Shown: positions 27,317-35,305 of the stretch, piece by piece
Position numbering within the stretch: position 1 is the stretch's first letter
How the letters are laid out: the number at the start of each line of letters is the position of its first letter
Source of the DNA: an uncultured Sphingomonadaceae bacterium
GTDB taxonomy: Bacteria > Pseudomonadota > Alphaproteobacteria > Sphingomonadales > Sphingomonadaceae
NCBI GenBank assembly: GCA_947488845.1
Contig: CANLBM010000003.1
Coordinates: forward strand, 1 to 64,000
Reading direction: 5' to 3'
DNA length: 64,000 nt
Translations under genes and position numbers: made by a program
The notes under the pieces: model-generated
What the model was told of the DNA's origin: nothing
Database searches by the model: none
The model's input: only the letters and a program-made list of their open reading frames with translations

Positions 27317-27383
27317 TATCCGGATCGGATGACGGGGACAATTTTCTGGCTATAGCAAAGTCTCCGTCAGCCGGTCCGGATAT
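27316..27383. terminator. Long hairpin between convergent MFS and cupin genes
   Basis: 23-base arms (27316-27338 and 27361-27383) pair with only three mismatches around a 22-base loop, starting at the last base of the MFS stop codon. Position between convergent genes suggests a two-way terminator or 3'-end stabiliser; no T run follows. Confidence 0.6.
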
Positions 27384-27401
27384 CTGAAATGGATCTGGGA
27401 G

Positions 27402-27797
27402 CTATTCCGTAGTCTTGCCGTCAAAATGTTCATGCTCGCTTGCCGCATCGGCGGCAGTGGCATGTACGGTTCCGTCGATATGCTCGGGCGGACCGTAGAT
27501 GGTGTAAAGCCGAAGCGGCTCCTTGCCGGTGTTGACGACATTATGGCTGGCACCCTGCGGCACGATGATGCCGTCATCGGCCTTCACCTGGTTCGCCTTG
27601 CCATCAATCCAGATTTCGCCGCTACCCTCTTCGATCCGGAAAAACTGGTCGCGATCATCATGGACCTCTTCGCCGATTTCGTCGCCAGGCTGAAGCGTCA
27701 TCAGCACCAGCTGCAGATTATGTCCGGTATAGAGCACACGGCGAAAATCATCATTCTGTTCCGTCAGCGCTTCGATATTGTCGACAAATCCTTGCAT
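27402..27797 (-). CDS. Cupin-domain protein
   Basis: 131 residues from ATG 27797, with AAAGGAA upstream; longer starts at 27815 and 27920 lack ribosome sites. One cupin barrel: LQLVLMTLQPGDEIGEEVHD, then DQFFRIEEGSGEIWIDG, then IIVPQGASHNVVNTG. Metal ligands would be Glu/His in the GEEVH and PQGASHNV segments. Related small cupins are often mannose-6-phosphate isomerase-like in annotation, but the enzyme role is unproven. Lies 46 bases downstream of the lipoprotein gene, same strand. Confidence 0.82.
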   Translation of the reverse strand: MQGFVDNIEALTEQNDDFRRVLYTGHNLQLVLMTLQPGDEIGEEVHDDRDQFFRIEEGSGEIWIDGKANQVKADDGIIVPQGASHNVVNTGKEPLRLYTIYGPPEHIDGTVHATAADAASEHEHFDGKTTE

Positions 27798-27843
27798 CGG
27801 AATATTTCCTTTCATGGGTGAACCGGTATTGTTGTTCACACGA

Positions 27844-28449
27844 CTATTCGGTTTCACTGCTTTCGGCCATTTCTTTTTCCCATGTTTCCTTTGCCGCAAC
27901 TTGCGCTGCTTTGCTGGCATCCGCGGTGGCAGCGGCAGCCTTGATCACCGCTTTTTGCGCTGAGTCTGCGGCCTTTTTCGCAGCAGCAGTATCGGCTTCC
28001 AGTCCCGCCATAAGCGACGCATTGGTTTCGCGAACGGCTTCACCGGTTGCGGTCACGGCCTCTTTCACCAGGTCCTGGGCTTTCCGGGCATTTTCATTCG
28101 CCGCCAAATCCAACTTGCTGTTGGCCGTCAAAATCTTGGTCTGTGCCCGTTTGGCAGCCGCCTCCGCATTGATCGCCATCTGAGCGGCCGCCTCTTTGTC
28201 CTTCTGCGCTTCGGAACAGACCGCCAGCTTGGCCGCCATCACCGACATTCTTGCGGCATCATGCGCTTCCAGCGCCGCGATTCCGGCGGCGTGTTTCGCA
28301 TCGTCCATGCTCTGTTGTGCTTCACCCATCCCGTCATCTTCGGATGCGACGCATTCCGCCTTTTCACCGGAATCCGTTTTCTGGGTGCAGCCCTGGATCG
28401 CCAGGGACAGGACCAAGGCTGTGGCAATGGTGGATATGGTTTTTGTCAT
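27844..28449 (-). CDS. Alanine-rich coiled-coil lipoprotein
   Basis: 201 residues. The N-terminus MTKTISTIATALVLSLAIQGC has a clear lipobox (AIQGC, Cys21), so the mature protein is probably lipid-anchored. The remainder is almost entirely Ala, Lys, Glu and Asp (AAAQMAINAEAAAKRAQTK, KAADSAQKAVIKAAAATADA) with heptad-like spacing, expected to form a long helix. Function unknown; such proteins act as structural or stress-linked envelope components. Sits between the cupin and the stress-type gene. Confidence 0.75.
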   Translation of the reverse strand: MTKTISTIATALVLSLAIQGCTQKTDSGEKAECVASEDDGMGEAQQSMDDAKHAAGIAALEAHDAARMSVMAAKLAVCSEAQKDKEAAAQMAINAEAAAKRAQTKILTANSKLDLAANENARKAQDLVKEAVTATGEAVRETNASLMAGLEADTAAAKKAADSAQKAVIKAAAATADASKAAQVAAKETWEKEMAESSETE

Positions 28450-28593
28450 GACTTGGACTCCGAGCTGTGGTCGGCGAATCGAGGGAGCATGGCTCTGTCC
28501 TTCGCCTGAGGAGATGTCTCAAGACAATATGGACGCCGATTTGTAACTACGTAATTCCCACAATTTCCAGTCCTGAAAACGCGTTCGGCCAAA

Positions 28594-29568
28594 TTACAGC
28601 CGCTCGAGCGCCAGATTGATTTCCTGAAGACGATCGCCGTTTCTGGCCGATTGCATTCCGTCATCTGATGCGATTTCGAGTTGTTTCTCGCCATAGGCCC
28701 AGCGCTTGAGAATATCTGCCTTGATGGCATCCGGCAGATCCCCCGCCAATAACTTGGTCGGCGTGTGAAATACGCCGGCGGGATCGGCCAAGACAATTTC
28801 GATATCCCATCCTTGTGCTTTTGCCTCGGACTGCAATGTTTCGAGATAGATATCGCGGTCAATCCGCGCCTTGACGTCACGTTCGGTAGGCAGAACTTCG
28901 CCGGAGATATAATATTCCCCATCCGGGAGATAGCTATAAGGCACGCCACGATAGGCTTGCAGTTCGCCAGCGAATGTGTCGCCGCCATAACGATCTTCGA
29001 GAACCTCATGTGTCGCGGGAAGCTCATGCACATGGACGTCGGCACCGGAATGATCGGTCAAAATCTGCACGGCGCGCTTCTCGTCCGCTGCATTCCACGT
29101 CCGCACCCACAGCAGCAGACCGCCGCGCTCGATCTGGTCCGCGACATAATCCGCGTGATGCTCTCCGATCAGCTTTGCCAGAACCGCGCCAATTGCGCCA
29201 CCGCCAATGCCACCGGCAGCGGCGGCTATGATAGCTGCACCAATGGCACCACCCGACGCGACCACTGTGGTAAGCGTGGCCAGCGCACCGACATAAATGA
29301 AACCGCCAAAAACACCGCCTTCGGCATCACCGATTACGTCCGTCGAGACATAGGCCGTGGTCGGAACCGCCGCATCATCTTCCAGTTCCCTTACCGAAGT
29401 GAAGCCGTGGCCCAATTCCTTTTCCACGGAGGACAGCGGAGCAAGCAGGCTAAGTTCCGAGCGATCAAAACCGTGCGACAACAGATCATCAACCGCTGCC
29501 TGCAACGCGCGTTCGGATTGAAAGACGCCAACCGCTTCGCGGACGGTGGGGGTAGCTTCTTCGGTCAT
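28594..29568 (-). CDS. Stress-type protein with glycine-zipper segment
   Basis: 324 residues from ATG 29568, preceded by GGAGAAG. The first ~45 residues (REAVGVFQSERALQAAVDDL, then GFDRSELSLLA) resemble the general-stress-protein 17M domain. A Gly/Ala hydrophobic zone (about 85-135, GGAIGAAIIAAAAGGIGGGA) looks like a glycine zipper that could insert in or span membranes. The C-terminal part carries VFHTPTKLLAGDLPDAIKAD and ILKRWAYGEKQLEIASDDGM, a motif seen in small bacterial proteins that pair with stress operons. Role unclear; likely a stress-responsive envelope protein. Upstream 200 bases (29569-29769) hold no gene. Confidence 0.7.
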   Translation of the reverse strand: MTEEATPTVREAVGVFQSERALQAAVDDLLSHGFDRSELSLLAPLSSVEKELGHGFTSVRELEDDAAVPTTAYVSTDVIGDAEGGVFGGFIYVGALATLTTVVASGGAIGAAIIAAAAGGIGGGAIGAVLAKLIGEHHADYVADQIERGGLLLWVRTWNAADEKRAVQILTDHSGADVHVHELPATHEVLEDRYGGDTFAGELQAYRGVPYSYLPDGEYYISGEVLPTERDVKARIDRDIYLETLQSEAKAQGWDIEIVLADPAGVFHTPTKLLAGDLPDAIKADILKRWAYGEKQLEIASDDGMQSARNGDRLQEINLALERL

Positions 29569-29769
29569 ATTGTCTTCTCCAGATAGGCTCCGAGGCGGCA
29601 AATGAGAGAATATCGGATAGTCGCCCATTCGGAATCATGCCTGTTTTCCATAGGCGGTCATCGATTGTCGAGAACCACGTAATCTCCCTTAGATGTCGCT
29701 TGAGCATATGCAGACGGCCGGTCCAGACACGACTGGCCGGCATCATGTTCGTGGGGAAATCAGCTGATC

Positions 29770-30459
29770 TCAGTCGTTCAGCATGTTGATGGCCGCGTGC
29801 ACCCGGTCTCGGATATCGTCGCGGTCGAGGCCAGGCTCGATCTCCGGCTGCACCTCATAGGTGATCACACCGCTTTTCTGGACGAACGTATCGCGGGGAG
29901 AGACGATCCCGCTGTTCAGCGCCACCGGCACCAGCGGGATCCCCATCAGCTTGTAGATGCCGGCAAATCCGGTCTGCAATTCGGGTCGTTCACCATGATG
30001 GGCACGGCTGCCTTCGGCGAAGATGACGATCGGCCGGCCTTCGGCGACGGCTTTCTTGGCTTGCTTGATGATCTGCCGCATCGCCGCGCCGCCGCCGTCG
30101 CGGTCGATGCCGAGCAGGCCGTGTCTGGTGGCAATCCATCCCCATAGCGGGATGACCAGCAGTTCCTTCTTGGCGATGACCACCGGCTTGTCGAAATGGC
30201 GAAGCAGGTCGATTGTTTCGAACATGCTTTCATGTTTGAACACATAGAGCAGAGGCTCGTTGCGGATCTTGCCCTTGACCTCGACCCGGATGCCGAGGAT
30301 CAGGCGAGCGCAGAGATAATGGTATCGGCTCCAATATTGCGCCATATAAAAGATGGTTTTGGGCCAGAAGAATGCGCCAATGAACGTGGCGATGATGATC
30401 GGGACCGAGCCGATATAGAAGACCGCCATGAAGATCAGGGAACGGATGAGCGCCAGCAT
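29770..30459 (-). CDS. plsC: Lysophospholipid (1-acylglycerol-3-phosphate) acyltransferase
   Basis: 229 residues. An N-terminal membrane segment is followed by the acyltransferase boxes: KHESMFETIDLL (catalytic His with a Glu in place of the usual Asp of HX4D, a known variant in proteobacterial members), GWIATRHGLLGIDRDG, and FAEGSRAHHGERPELQTG (the FPEGTR box) followed by VPVALNSG. It should acylate lysophosphatidate to phosphatidate at the inner membrane. One base separates it from the upstream ydcF-like gene, so co-transcription is likely. Confidence 0.85.
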   Translation of the reverse strand: MLALIRSLIFMAVFYIGSVPIIIATFIGAFFWPKTIFYMAQYWSRYHYLCARLILGIRVEVKGKIRNEPLLYVFKHESMFETIDLLRHFDKPVVIAKKELLVIPLWGWIATRHGLLGIDRDGGGAAMRQIIKQAKKAVAEGRPIVIFAEGSRAHHGERPELQTGFAGIYKLMGIPLVPVALNSGIVSPRDTFVQKSGVITYEVQPEIEPGLDRDDIRDRVHAAINMLND

Positions 30460-30460
30460 T

Positions 30461-30994
30461 TCAGACGCCTGCCAATGCCGCGAGACGGCGCATCAGATAT
30501 TTATTATATTCGGTAAACAGCGTGCGTAGCGTCGGCTGGGTCTGCACCGCATCGGACAATATTCTTACCTCCGGCGGCATCGCTCTTTCCAGTTCCAGCC
30601 GGGCGCGGCGCATATGCCAGTCAGAGGTCACCAGACGCACGGACTTGTCGCCCCGTCGCGCCGCCCAGCGGGCTATTTCAAGAGCATTGGAGCGCGTATC
30701 GACGGCCTGAAAACCGAGATCAATGCAGCAATCGAACAAAGCGTCCGACCGGTCATATTCCGCTGCCAGTTCCGCGGGCTTCACATCCCGGTCTACTCCG
30801 GAGATAAGCAGCCTGCCCGCTGTTTTCGCCTCGAGTATATCCAGCGCGCGATCGATACGGCCCGCTCCGCCGGTCAGCACGACAACAGAGCCGGTATGCG
30901 CATCGTCCTCCGCAGGTCGCGGCAAATCGATGGCGAACCAGGCAAAACCGATGATCCACAACAGGATCAGGAAAGAGAAAAAGCGCAAGATCAT
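30461..30994 (-). CDS. YdcF/DUF218-family membrane protein
   Basis: 177 residues. One N-terminal membrane helix (about 3-22) then a DUF218 fold: TGSVVVLTGGAGRIDRALDIL (nucleotide- or SAM-like loop), LLISGVDRDVKPAEL, DTRSNALEIARWA, and VTSDWHMRRARLELERA. DUF218 proteins include SanA and YdcF, implicated in envelope barrier and lipid-carrier recycling, with unproven chemistry. Together with plsC downstream and ftsX-ftsE upstream it suggests an envelope operon. Ten bases separate it from ftsX. Confidence 0.82.
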   Translation of the reverse strand: MILRFFSFLILLWIIGFAWFAIDLPRPAEDDAHTGSVVVLTGGAGRIDRALDILEAKTAGRLLISGVDRDVKPAELAAEYDRSDALFDCCIDLGFQAVDTRSNALEIARWAARRGDKSVRLVTSDWHMRRARLELERAMPPEVRILSDAVQTQPTLRTLFTEYNKYLMRRLAALAGV

Positions 30995-31003
30995 TCAGCG
31001 GGT

Positions 31004-31900
31004 CTACAATATCTTTTTCAAGGCGCCGGTGACCGTTAATTTGGCGGTGACCATGGCAAGGAACATTCCCAATATCGGAATGACAGCAATTATCAACCAG
31101 CTCCACCAGTCAAGACCAACCGATTGCACCAGACCGGAGCCAATAGCGGACAATTGTCCGCTGATCAGCCAGATGATCACCGCGCCGCCGGCCAGGCCGA
31201 TCAGCCCGCCAAGAAGCGCATCCAGCGCGATGCGCCGCTGGAACAGGCGGCTGATTTGCTGATCCGTGCCCCCCAGCAAGTGCACGACCGCAATGGTCTC
31301 GGTATGGGTGTTGAGCGCCGATCGCGCCGAAAGGATAACGGCCGCGCCCGTCGCGAGGGCCAGCAGACCCACCAGACCAAAAGCGATCCACTGGAAGGAG
31401 CGCACCAGAGAGATCACCGGTGCGATATAGCCGCTGCTGGGCTCGACACGGGCGCCCGGCGCGATCGATTGCAACATGCTCCGCAACGATTGATATTCTG
31501 CGTCAGTAGCGACGCGGGCGAGTTTCACGTCGATCAACGCCGGAAGCGGAATATCGTCCGCCAGATCCTGCGTCCCCAACCACGGCTCGATCAGCGCATC
31601 GATCTCTTCGGGCGGCAGGACCCGCACTTCTTCGACAAGCGGCAATGTCCGCAATCGCGCGGCAACCATATCTGCCTGACGGTTCCGGACTTGCGGATTG
31701 GCTTCGATAATCTGCACCGTCGCCCGGCTGGACAGTTCGTCCGACACATCGCTCATCGCCCGCGTCATCGCGAGGCCGGCCGCTGCGGTCAGAACCGTGA
31801 GAAAAATCATGATCGCTATCACCCAGGGCATCGGCCCGGACAAGCGACCTTCGGGGATCAGGCGCCGGTCATGGCCGGGAATGACAAAGAATTTGAACAT
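31004..31900 (-). CDS. ftsX: Cell division protein FtsX
   Basis: 298 residues with the FtsX layout: one N-terminal helix (about 26-50), a periplasmic domain (about 55-170) and three helices in the C-terminal half (about 170-195, 225-250, 265-290). FtsX is the membrane half of the FtsEX complex, relaying to peptidoglycan hydrolases through its periplasmic loop. The gene follows ftsE by 12 bases. The HTETIAVVHLLGGTDQQIS segment is a typical cytoplasmic coupling helix of the FtsX/MacB permease family. Confidence 0.9.
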   Translation of the reverse strand: MFKFFVIPGHDRRLIPEGRLSGPMPWVIAIMIFLTVLTAAAGLAMTRAMSDVSDELSSRATVQIIEANPQVRNRQADMVAARLRTLPLVEEVRVLPPEEIDALIEPWLGTQDLADDIPLPALIDVKLARVATDAEYQSLRSMLQSIAPGARVEPSSGYIAPVISLVRSFQWIAFGLVGLLALATGAAVILSARSALNTHTETIAVVHLLGGTDQQISRLFQRRIALDALLGGLIGLAGGAVIIWLISGQLSAIGSGLVQSVGLDWWSWLIIAVIPILGMFLAMVTAKLTVTGALKKIL

Positions 31901-31912
31901 GCCCCCTGCGCC

Positions 31913-32626
31913 CTATTGCGTCTGGTCGTGGGGAAGCGGCGGATGACGCAGCGACCCGGTCGGATCGGCGAGCATGCCTTTTTCCAGGCGCATCATCTGG
32001 GCGCCGGGTATCTTGCTGAGCAAATGTATATCATGGGTTGCCACAACGATGGTTGTGCCGAGCGTATTGAGCGCCTCGAACAATTGCAGCAAGCGGATCG
32101 CCATTTCGGGATCGACGTTACCGGTCGGCTCGTCGGCTACCAATATCTCCGGTCGGCCGATCACCGCCCGGGCTATCGCTACGCGCTGTTGCTCGCCGCC
32201 TGATAATGTCGCTGGCCGGGCGGAGGCCCGGTCACCGAGACCGACCCATTCGAGCATCTCTGTCACCGGGGTCTCGAGATCCTTTTCGCGGACACCGGCG
32301 ACGCGCAAAGGAAGAGCGATATTGTCAAAGGCTGAAAGATGCGGAACGAGACGGAAATCCTGAAAAACGACCCCGATCCGGCGACGGAAACCGGGCAGGC
32401 GCTCGCGCGGCATGGTGACCGCATCTTCGCCGAAAAGCCGGATCACGCCGCGGCTGGGGCGCTGTGACAGATAAAGCAGTTTCAGCAGTGATGTTTTTCC
32501 GGCTCCCGACGCGCCGGTGAGGAAATAAAAACTGCCCGGATAAAGGGTGAAATTGAGATCAGCCAAGGTTTCTGCGCCCGCACCGTAGCGCAGACCAACA
32601 TTATCAAATCGAACAATTTCGTCCAT
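31913..32626 (-). CDS. ftsE: Cell division ATP-binding protein FtsE
   Basis: 237 residues. ABC ATPase with Walker [10 protein letters not shown] (38-46), Q-loop region [13 protein letters not shown], signature [15 protein letters not shown] and Walker B/D-loop [13 protein letters not shown]. FtsE binds FtsX at the septum and its ATP hydrolysis is thought to gate cell-wall hydrolase activation. First gene of the ftsE-ftsX-ydcF-plsC string, divergent from the zinc-ribbon gene across about 200 bases. Confidence 0.93.
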   Translation of the reverse strand: MDEIVRFDNVGLRYGAGAETLADLNFTLYPGSFYFLTGASGAGKTSLLKLLYLSQRPSRGVIRLFGEDAVTMPRERLPGFRRRIGVVFQDFRLVPHLSAFDNIALPLRVAGVREKDLETPVTEMLEWVGLGDRASARPATLSGGEQQRVAIARAVIGRPEILVADEPTGNVDPEMAIRLLQLFEALNTLGTTIVVATHDIHLLSKIPGAQMMRLEKGMLADPTGSLRHPPLPHDQTQ

Positions 32627-32824
32627 TTATATGCTACATTCCAATATTCTGGCCCAATATTGCCCGGCCCCGCAACCAATAGGCCGGGAAGACCATCCAA
32701 ATCAACTCCGCTATCTTCGGCACGACTCTATTTTTCGGGAAAACGCGAAAAAATAGGCTTCGGTCTCAAATCGATGATGCAGCCACTTGCAGTTTGGCGT
32801 CATGGCGTGTTTAGAGGTTATGTC

Positions 32825-33580
32825 ATGATTTTGAACTGCCCGGCTTGTAAAACTCGTTATCTCGTGCCCGACAGCGCCATTGGTATCAATGGCCGTTCGG
32901 TGCGCTGCGCATCCTGTCGCCACAGCTGGTTTCAGGAAGCCGCGATTCCGGAAAAAGAACTGGTGACCGCAGACGCGTCGGGCGAAACACCCGCGATCCC
33001 AAAGCCGGAACCGGTTGCTGACGAGACCGCCCCCCCCACCGCACCGGCCTCCCCGGTCAGTCGTTCGGCACCACCGCCACCGATTTCCGTCACCCCCGCC
33101 TATGCCCCGGAAACAAGCAGTTTCGCGCACGAACCGCCGTTCAAGCCGCGCCGGAACCCGGCGAAATTATGGACCATCGCCGCGGTTGCTTTCGCTGCTG
33201 TTGTTCTGGCGGCGGGTGCCGCGCTGTTCATATTCGGACCACCGCGATGGATTTCCGACTATCAGTTCGCCTCGGCCGAAGAAACCCCGCTGCTCATCGA
33301 ACTGAGCCAGAAGCAGGACCGCCGGACCCTGCCGGACGGTACCGAATATTTTGCCGCCAGCGGCACGATCATCAATCCGACCAAAACCGACCAGGCGGTC
33401 CCGCCCATGCTGGTGATCCTGCGCGATGCCGGTGGACGGATCGTCTATAGTTGGAAAATGAAGGCTCCGGCGCAATCGCTTTCGCCCGGAGCAAAGATAA
33501 ATTTCAACGAAGCCAAGCTTGATGTGCCGCGCGCGGCCAGCCAGCTGGAAGTCGGATGGGCTGACAAAATCAGGGAATAG
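32825..33580 (+). CDS. MJ0042-type zinc-ribbon membrane protein
   Basis: 251 residues from ATG 32825 with AGAGG upstream; the frame is open from 32660. The N-terminus [19 protein letters not shown] has a zinc ribbon with Cys5, Cys8, Cys28 and Cys31. A Pro-rich linker follows (about 45-110), then one membrane helix (about 117-140), then a C-terminal DUF3426-like domain (about 150-251, [28 protein letters not shown]). This architecture is common in proteobacteria beside ftsEX, sometimes grouped with cell-envelope regulation. Function unproven. Confidence 0.82.
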   Translation: MILNCPACKTRYLVPDSAIGINGRSVRCASCRHSWFQEAAIPEKELVTADASGETPAIPKPEPVADETAPPTAPASPVSRSAPPPPISVTPAYAPETSSFAHEPPFKPRRNPAKLWTIAAVAFAAVVLAAGAALFIFGPPRWISDYQFASAEETPLLIELSQKQDRRTLPDGTEYFAASGTIINPTKTDQAVPPMLVILRDAGGRIVYSWKMKAPAQSLSPGAKINFNEAKLDVPRAASQLEVGWADKIRE

Positions 33581-33612
33581 TCACACCGCCCGGACCAGGC
33601 CGTCCGGACGAG

Positions 33613-33867
33613 CTACTGGAATTCCTGAAGCTGGATTGTCCGGCCATCGATATTGGAGATCTCCCCGGCAGATCGTAGAACAGAAGGCTGATTGCTGCTG
33701 TCCCCGGCTGCAACCCGGCTGGCCGGCTTTCCCAAATGGATCACTTCCCCGCTCAGGATCGTCGCGCTTGCCAAAGCCTGCGCGCGGGTACGGGGACTGG
33801 CCGCCTCATTCGATGACGCGCCCGGCGTTGCACCGAGAAGAAGAAAGAGGAGAAGCAGACTGTCCAT
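33613..33867 (-). CDS. Small exported protein of unknown function
   Basis: 84 residues. MDSLLLLFLLLGATPGASSN looks like a signal peptide cut near residue 18, followed by a short polar mature part with ATILSGEVIHLGKP and GRTIQLQEFQ. It is convergent with the zinc-ribbon gene with a 32-base gap. The signal peptide and the gene-like composition support it, but no homology is known to me, so it may be a chance frame. Confidence 0.45.
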   Translation of the reverse strand: MDSLLLLFLLLGATPGASSNEAASPRTRAQALASATILSGEVIHLGKPASRVAAGDSSNQPSVLRSAGEISNIDGRTIQLQEFQ

Positions 33868-34038
33868 AGAGCAGAGTAAAACGCAATGCAGCCGGCCCGG
33901 ACAAGGTAAATAGAAGGTTAACAGCCGGCTTTGTCGAAGATTTCGTGAGCGTAACGGTCGCGATGGCTTCTATTGTGCGGTTACGGGACAAAATCGCTGC
34001 CTCGGTTAACAGACAAGTCATTCGACAGCGAATATCTG

Positions 34039-34067
34039 TTGCGGCTGCCCGACCCCTTTGCTAGAGG
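34039..34067 (+). promoter_or_regulatory. Candidate promoter of tRNA-Leu
   Basis: TTGCGG (34039-34044), 17-base spacer, TAGAGG (34062-34067), about 44 bases before the tRNA. Spacing is ideal; hexamers are weak but of a kind seen before stable RNA genes. Confidence 0.4.
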
Positions 34068-34080
34068 CTCGCGCCTACCC

Positions 34081-34096
34081 GGGACACAAGTGTCCC
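34081..34096. repeat. Palindrome upstream of tRNA-Leu
   Basis: GGGACACAAGTGTCCC is a 7-bp perfect stem with two central A, 14 bases before the tRNA. It could be a processing signal or binding site in the tRNA precursor. Confidence 0.5.
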
Positions 34097-34110
34097 AAGC
34101 TAGAGACAGT

Positions 34111-34199
34111 GCGGTCGTGGCGGAATTGGTAGACGCGCAGCGTTGAGGTCGCTGTGGGGTTAATACCCCGTGGAAGTTCGAGTCTTCTCGACCGCACCA
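34111..34199 (+). tRNA. tRNA-Leu (anticodon GAG)
   Basis: GCGGTCG (34111-34117) pairs with CGACCGC (34189-34195); A discriminator and encoded CCA follow at 34196-34199. Anticodon stem CAGCG/CGCTG encloses TTGAGGT, anticodon GAG, decoding CTC/CTT. The class II variable arm (GTGGGGTTAATACCCCGT region) and GTTCGAGTC T loop are present. A reverse-strand frame reading through it is a known artefact type. Confidence 0.95.
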
Positions 34200-34454
34200 T
34201 TTCAGATATTTACCGGAAAACCGCCATTCTTGCGCAGACAAAGATGGACACCGATTTAGCATCAGTGGACCTCAGAGCGCTGTTTTCACTTCCAGACTGT
34301 TATCGGACCGTCTACTCATGAAAAGCCACCGATGCCCAACGGACATTGATCCGTCGTAAATCGCGATGACCGCTTCCGCCCCAATTGTGACCGCTTCAGC
34401 TTAGACTCTCACGTTCTAGTTGCAGACATTTGTTTGCAGTCTTAGCGTGGTAGC

Positions 34455-35024
34455 ATGAACAAGCGTTTCATTCAGGCACCGTTGTTGATCGTAGCGCTAT
34501 CTGTCGCTTGTTCTCCATCCACCGGGTTTGAACTGGAAGGACACATCTTCGACGTTCCCGAAGTCAACGCTATCTCTGATAGCGCCAGGCCATTTTTCTT
34601 GCCTAGACCCGAACACGATGAAGGCTTCTCGTTCTACCTCAACCCTGAGGCGAGTCTAGCAGACCAAAACATAATCGGGGTAGCAAGTAAGGAGCGTATG
34701 TGTGTCCGCGCTATTGGACGTGAAGCCCTCATAAACTCGACCGTTTGCGCTGCTCGCCCGTTAACGTGGCAAGGTCAATCGCTTCACAGGGTTGTTGATG
34801 GGGTATTCTGGACCTATAACTTACCCGGCAAGGCTGGGCAGAACGCATCGGTAGCCCTCGTCAGCTGCTTTGCCATGGACGATGATCTGAGAACTGGGCT
34901 TTGTACAGCCAACCTTCCGTACGATGACCTTATCTTGACTATCCATCTTCAAGACAAGCAGATGCCATCGTTACTATCGTTGTACCAGCAGTCTATCACT
35001 AGCTTACGACGCTGGAAACGCTGA
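34455..35024 (+). CDS. Putative lipoprotein of unknown function
   Basis: 189 residues. N-terminus MNKRFIQAPLLIVALSVACS has a lipobox-like SVAC at residues 16-19. The mature part has several cysteines (for example MCVRAIGREALINSTVCAA and SCFAMDDDLRTGLC) suggesting disulphides in the periplasm. No family recognised. It stands alone with 255 empty bases before it and about 280 after it, and is less GC-rich than neighbours, so it may be accessory DNA behind the tRNA-Leu. Confidence 0.55.
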   Translation: MNKRFIQAPLLIVALSVACSPSTGFELEGHIFDVPEVNAISDSARPFFLPRPEHDEGFSFYLNPEASLADQNIIGVASKERMCVRAIGREALINSTVCAARPLTWQGQSLHRVVDGVFWTYNLPGKAGQNASVALVSCFAMDDDLRTGLCTANLPYDDLILTIHLQDKQMPSLLSLYQQSITSLRRWKR

Positions 35025-35305
35025 ATGATGATGGCAAGTTTTCGCCAATAACACCTATCAGCTGCTATTCCGCATCCCACCCAGTTGTTGCCGTACGGGC
35101 CCGGGTAAATTGACTGCGCCGAATTGCGGCTTTCAAGAACGAGCGCAGGCCTTTGCAACGATGATCTCTGGAAGCAAAGCTGTCGTTCTACGGTAAGTTG
35201 ACTGAAATTCTCCAATGATTCGAGAGCCCATCTTTAAGATCCATGGGGCACCAGCATCCCGGATATTGCGGCTCTTGTTTCCCGATATCCGCTTACCCAA
35301 AATAT

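Noticed and set aside
33981..34262. Reverse-strand open frame with GREDSNFH-like text
   Set aside because: It runs antisense through tRNA-Leu and its translation is the familiar tRNA artefact; not a gene.
35025..35305. Possible small gene between the lipoprotein and mannanase
   Set aside because: Only antisense frames without signals; nothing recognisable.
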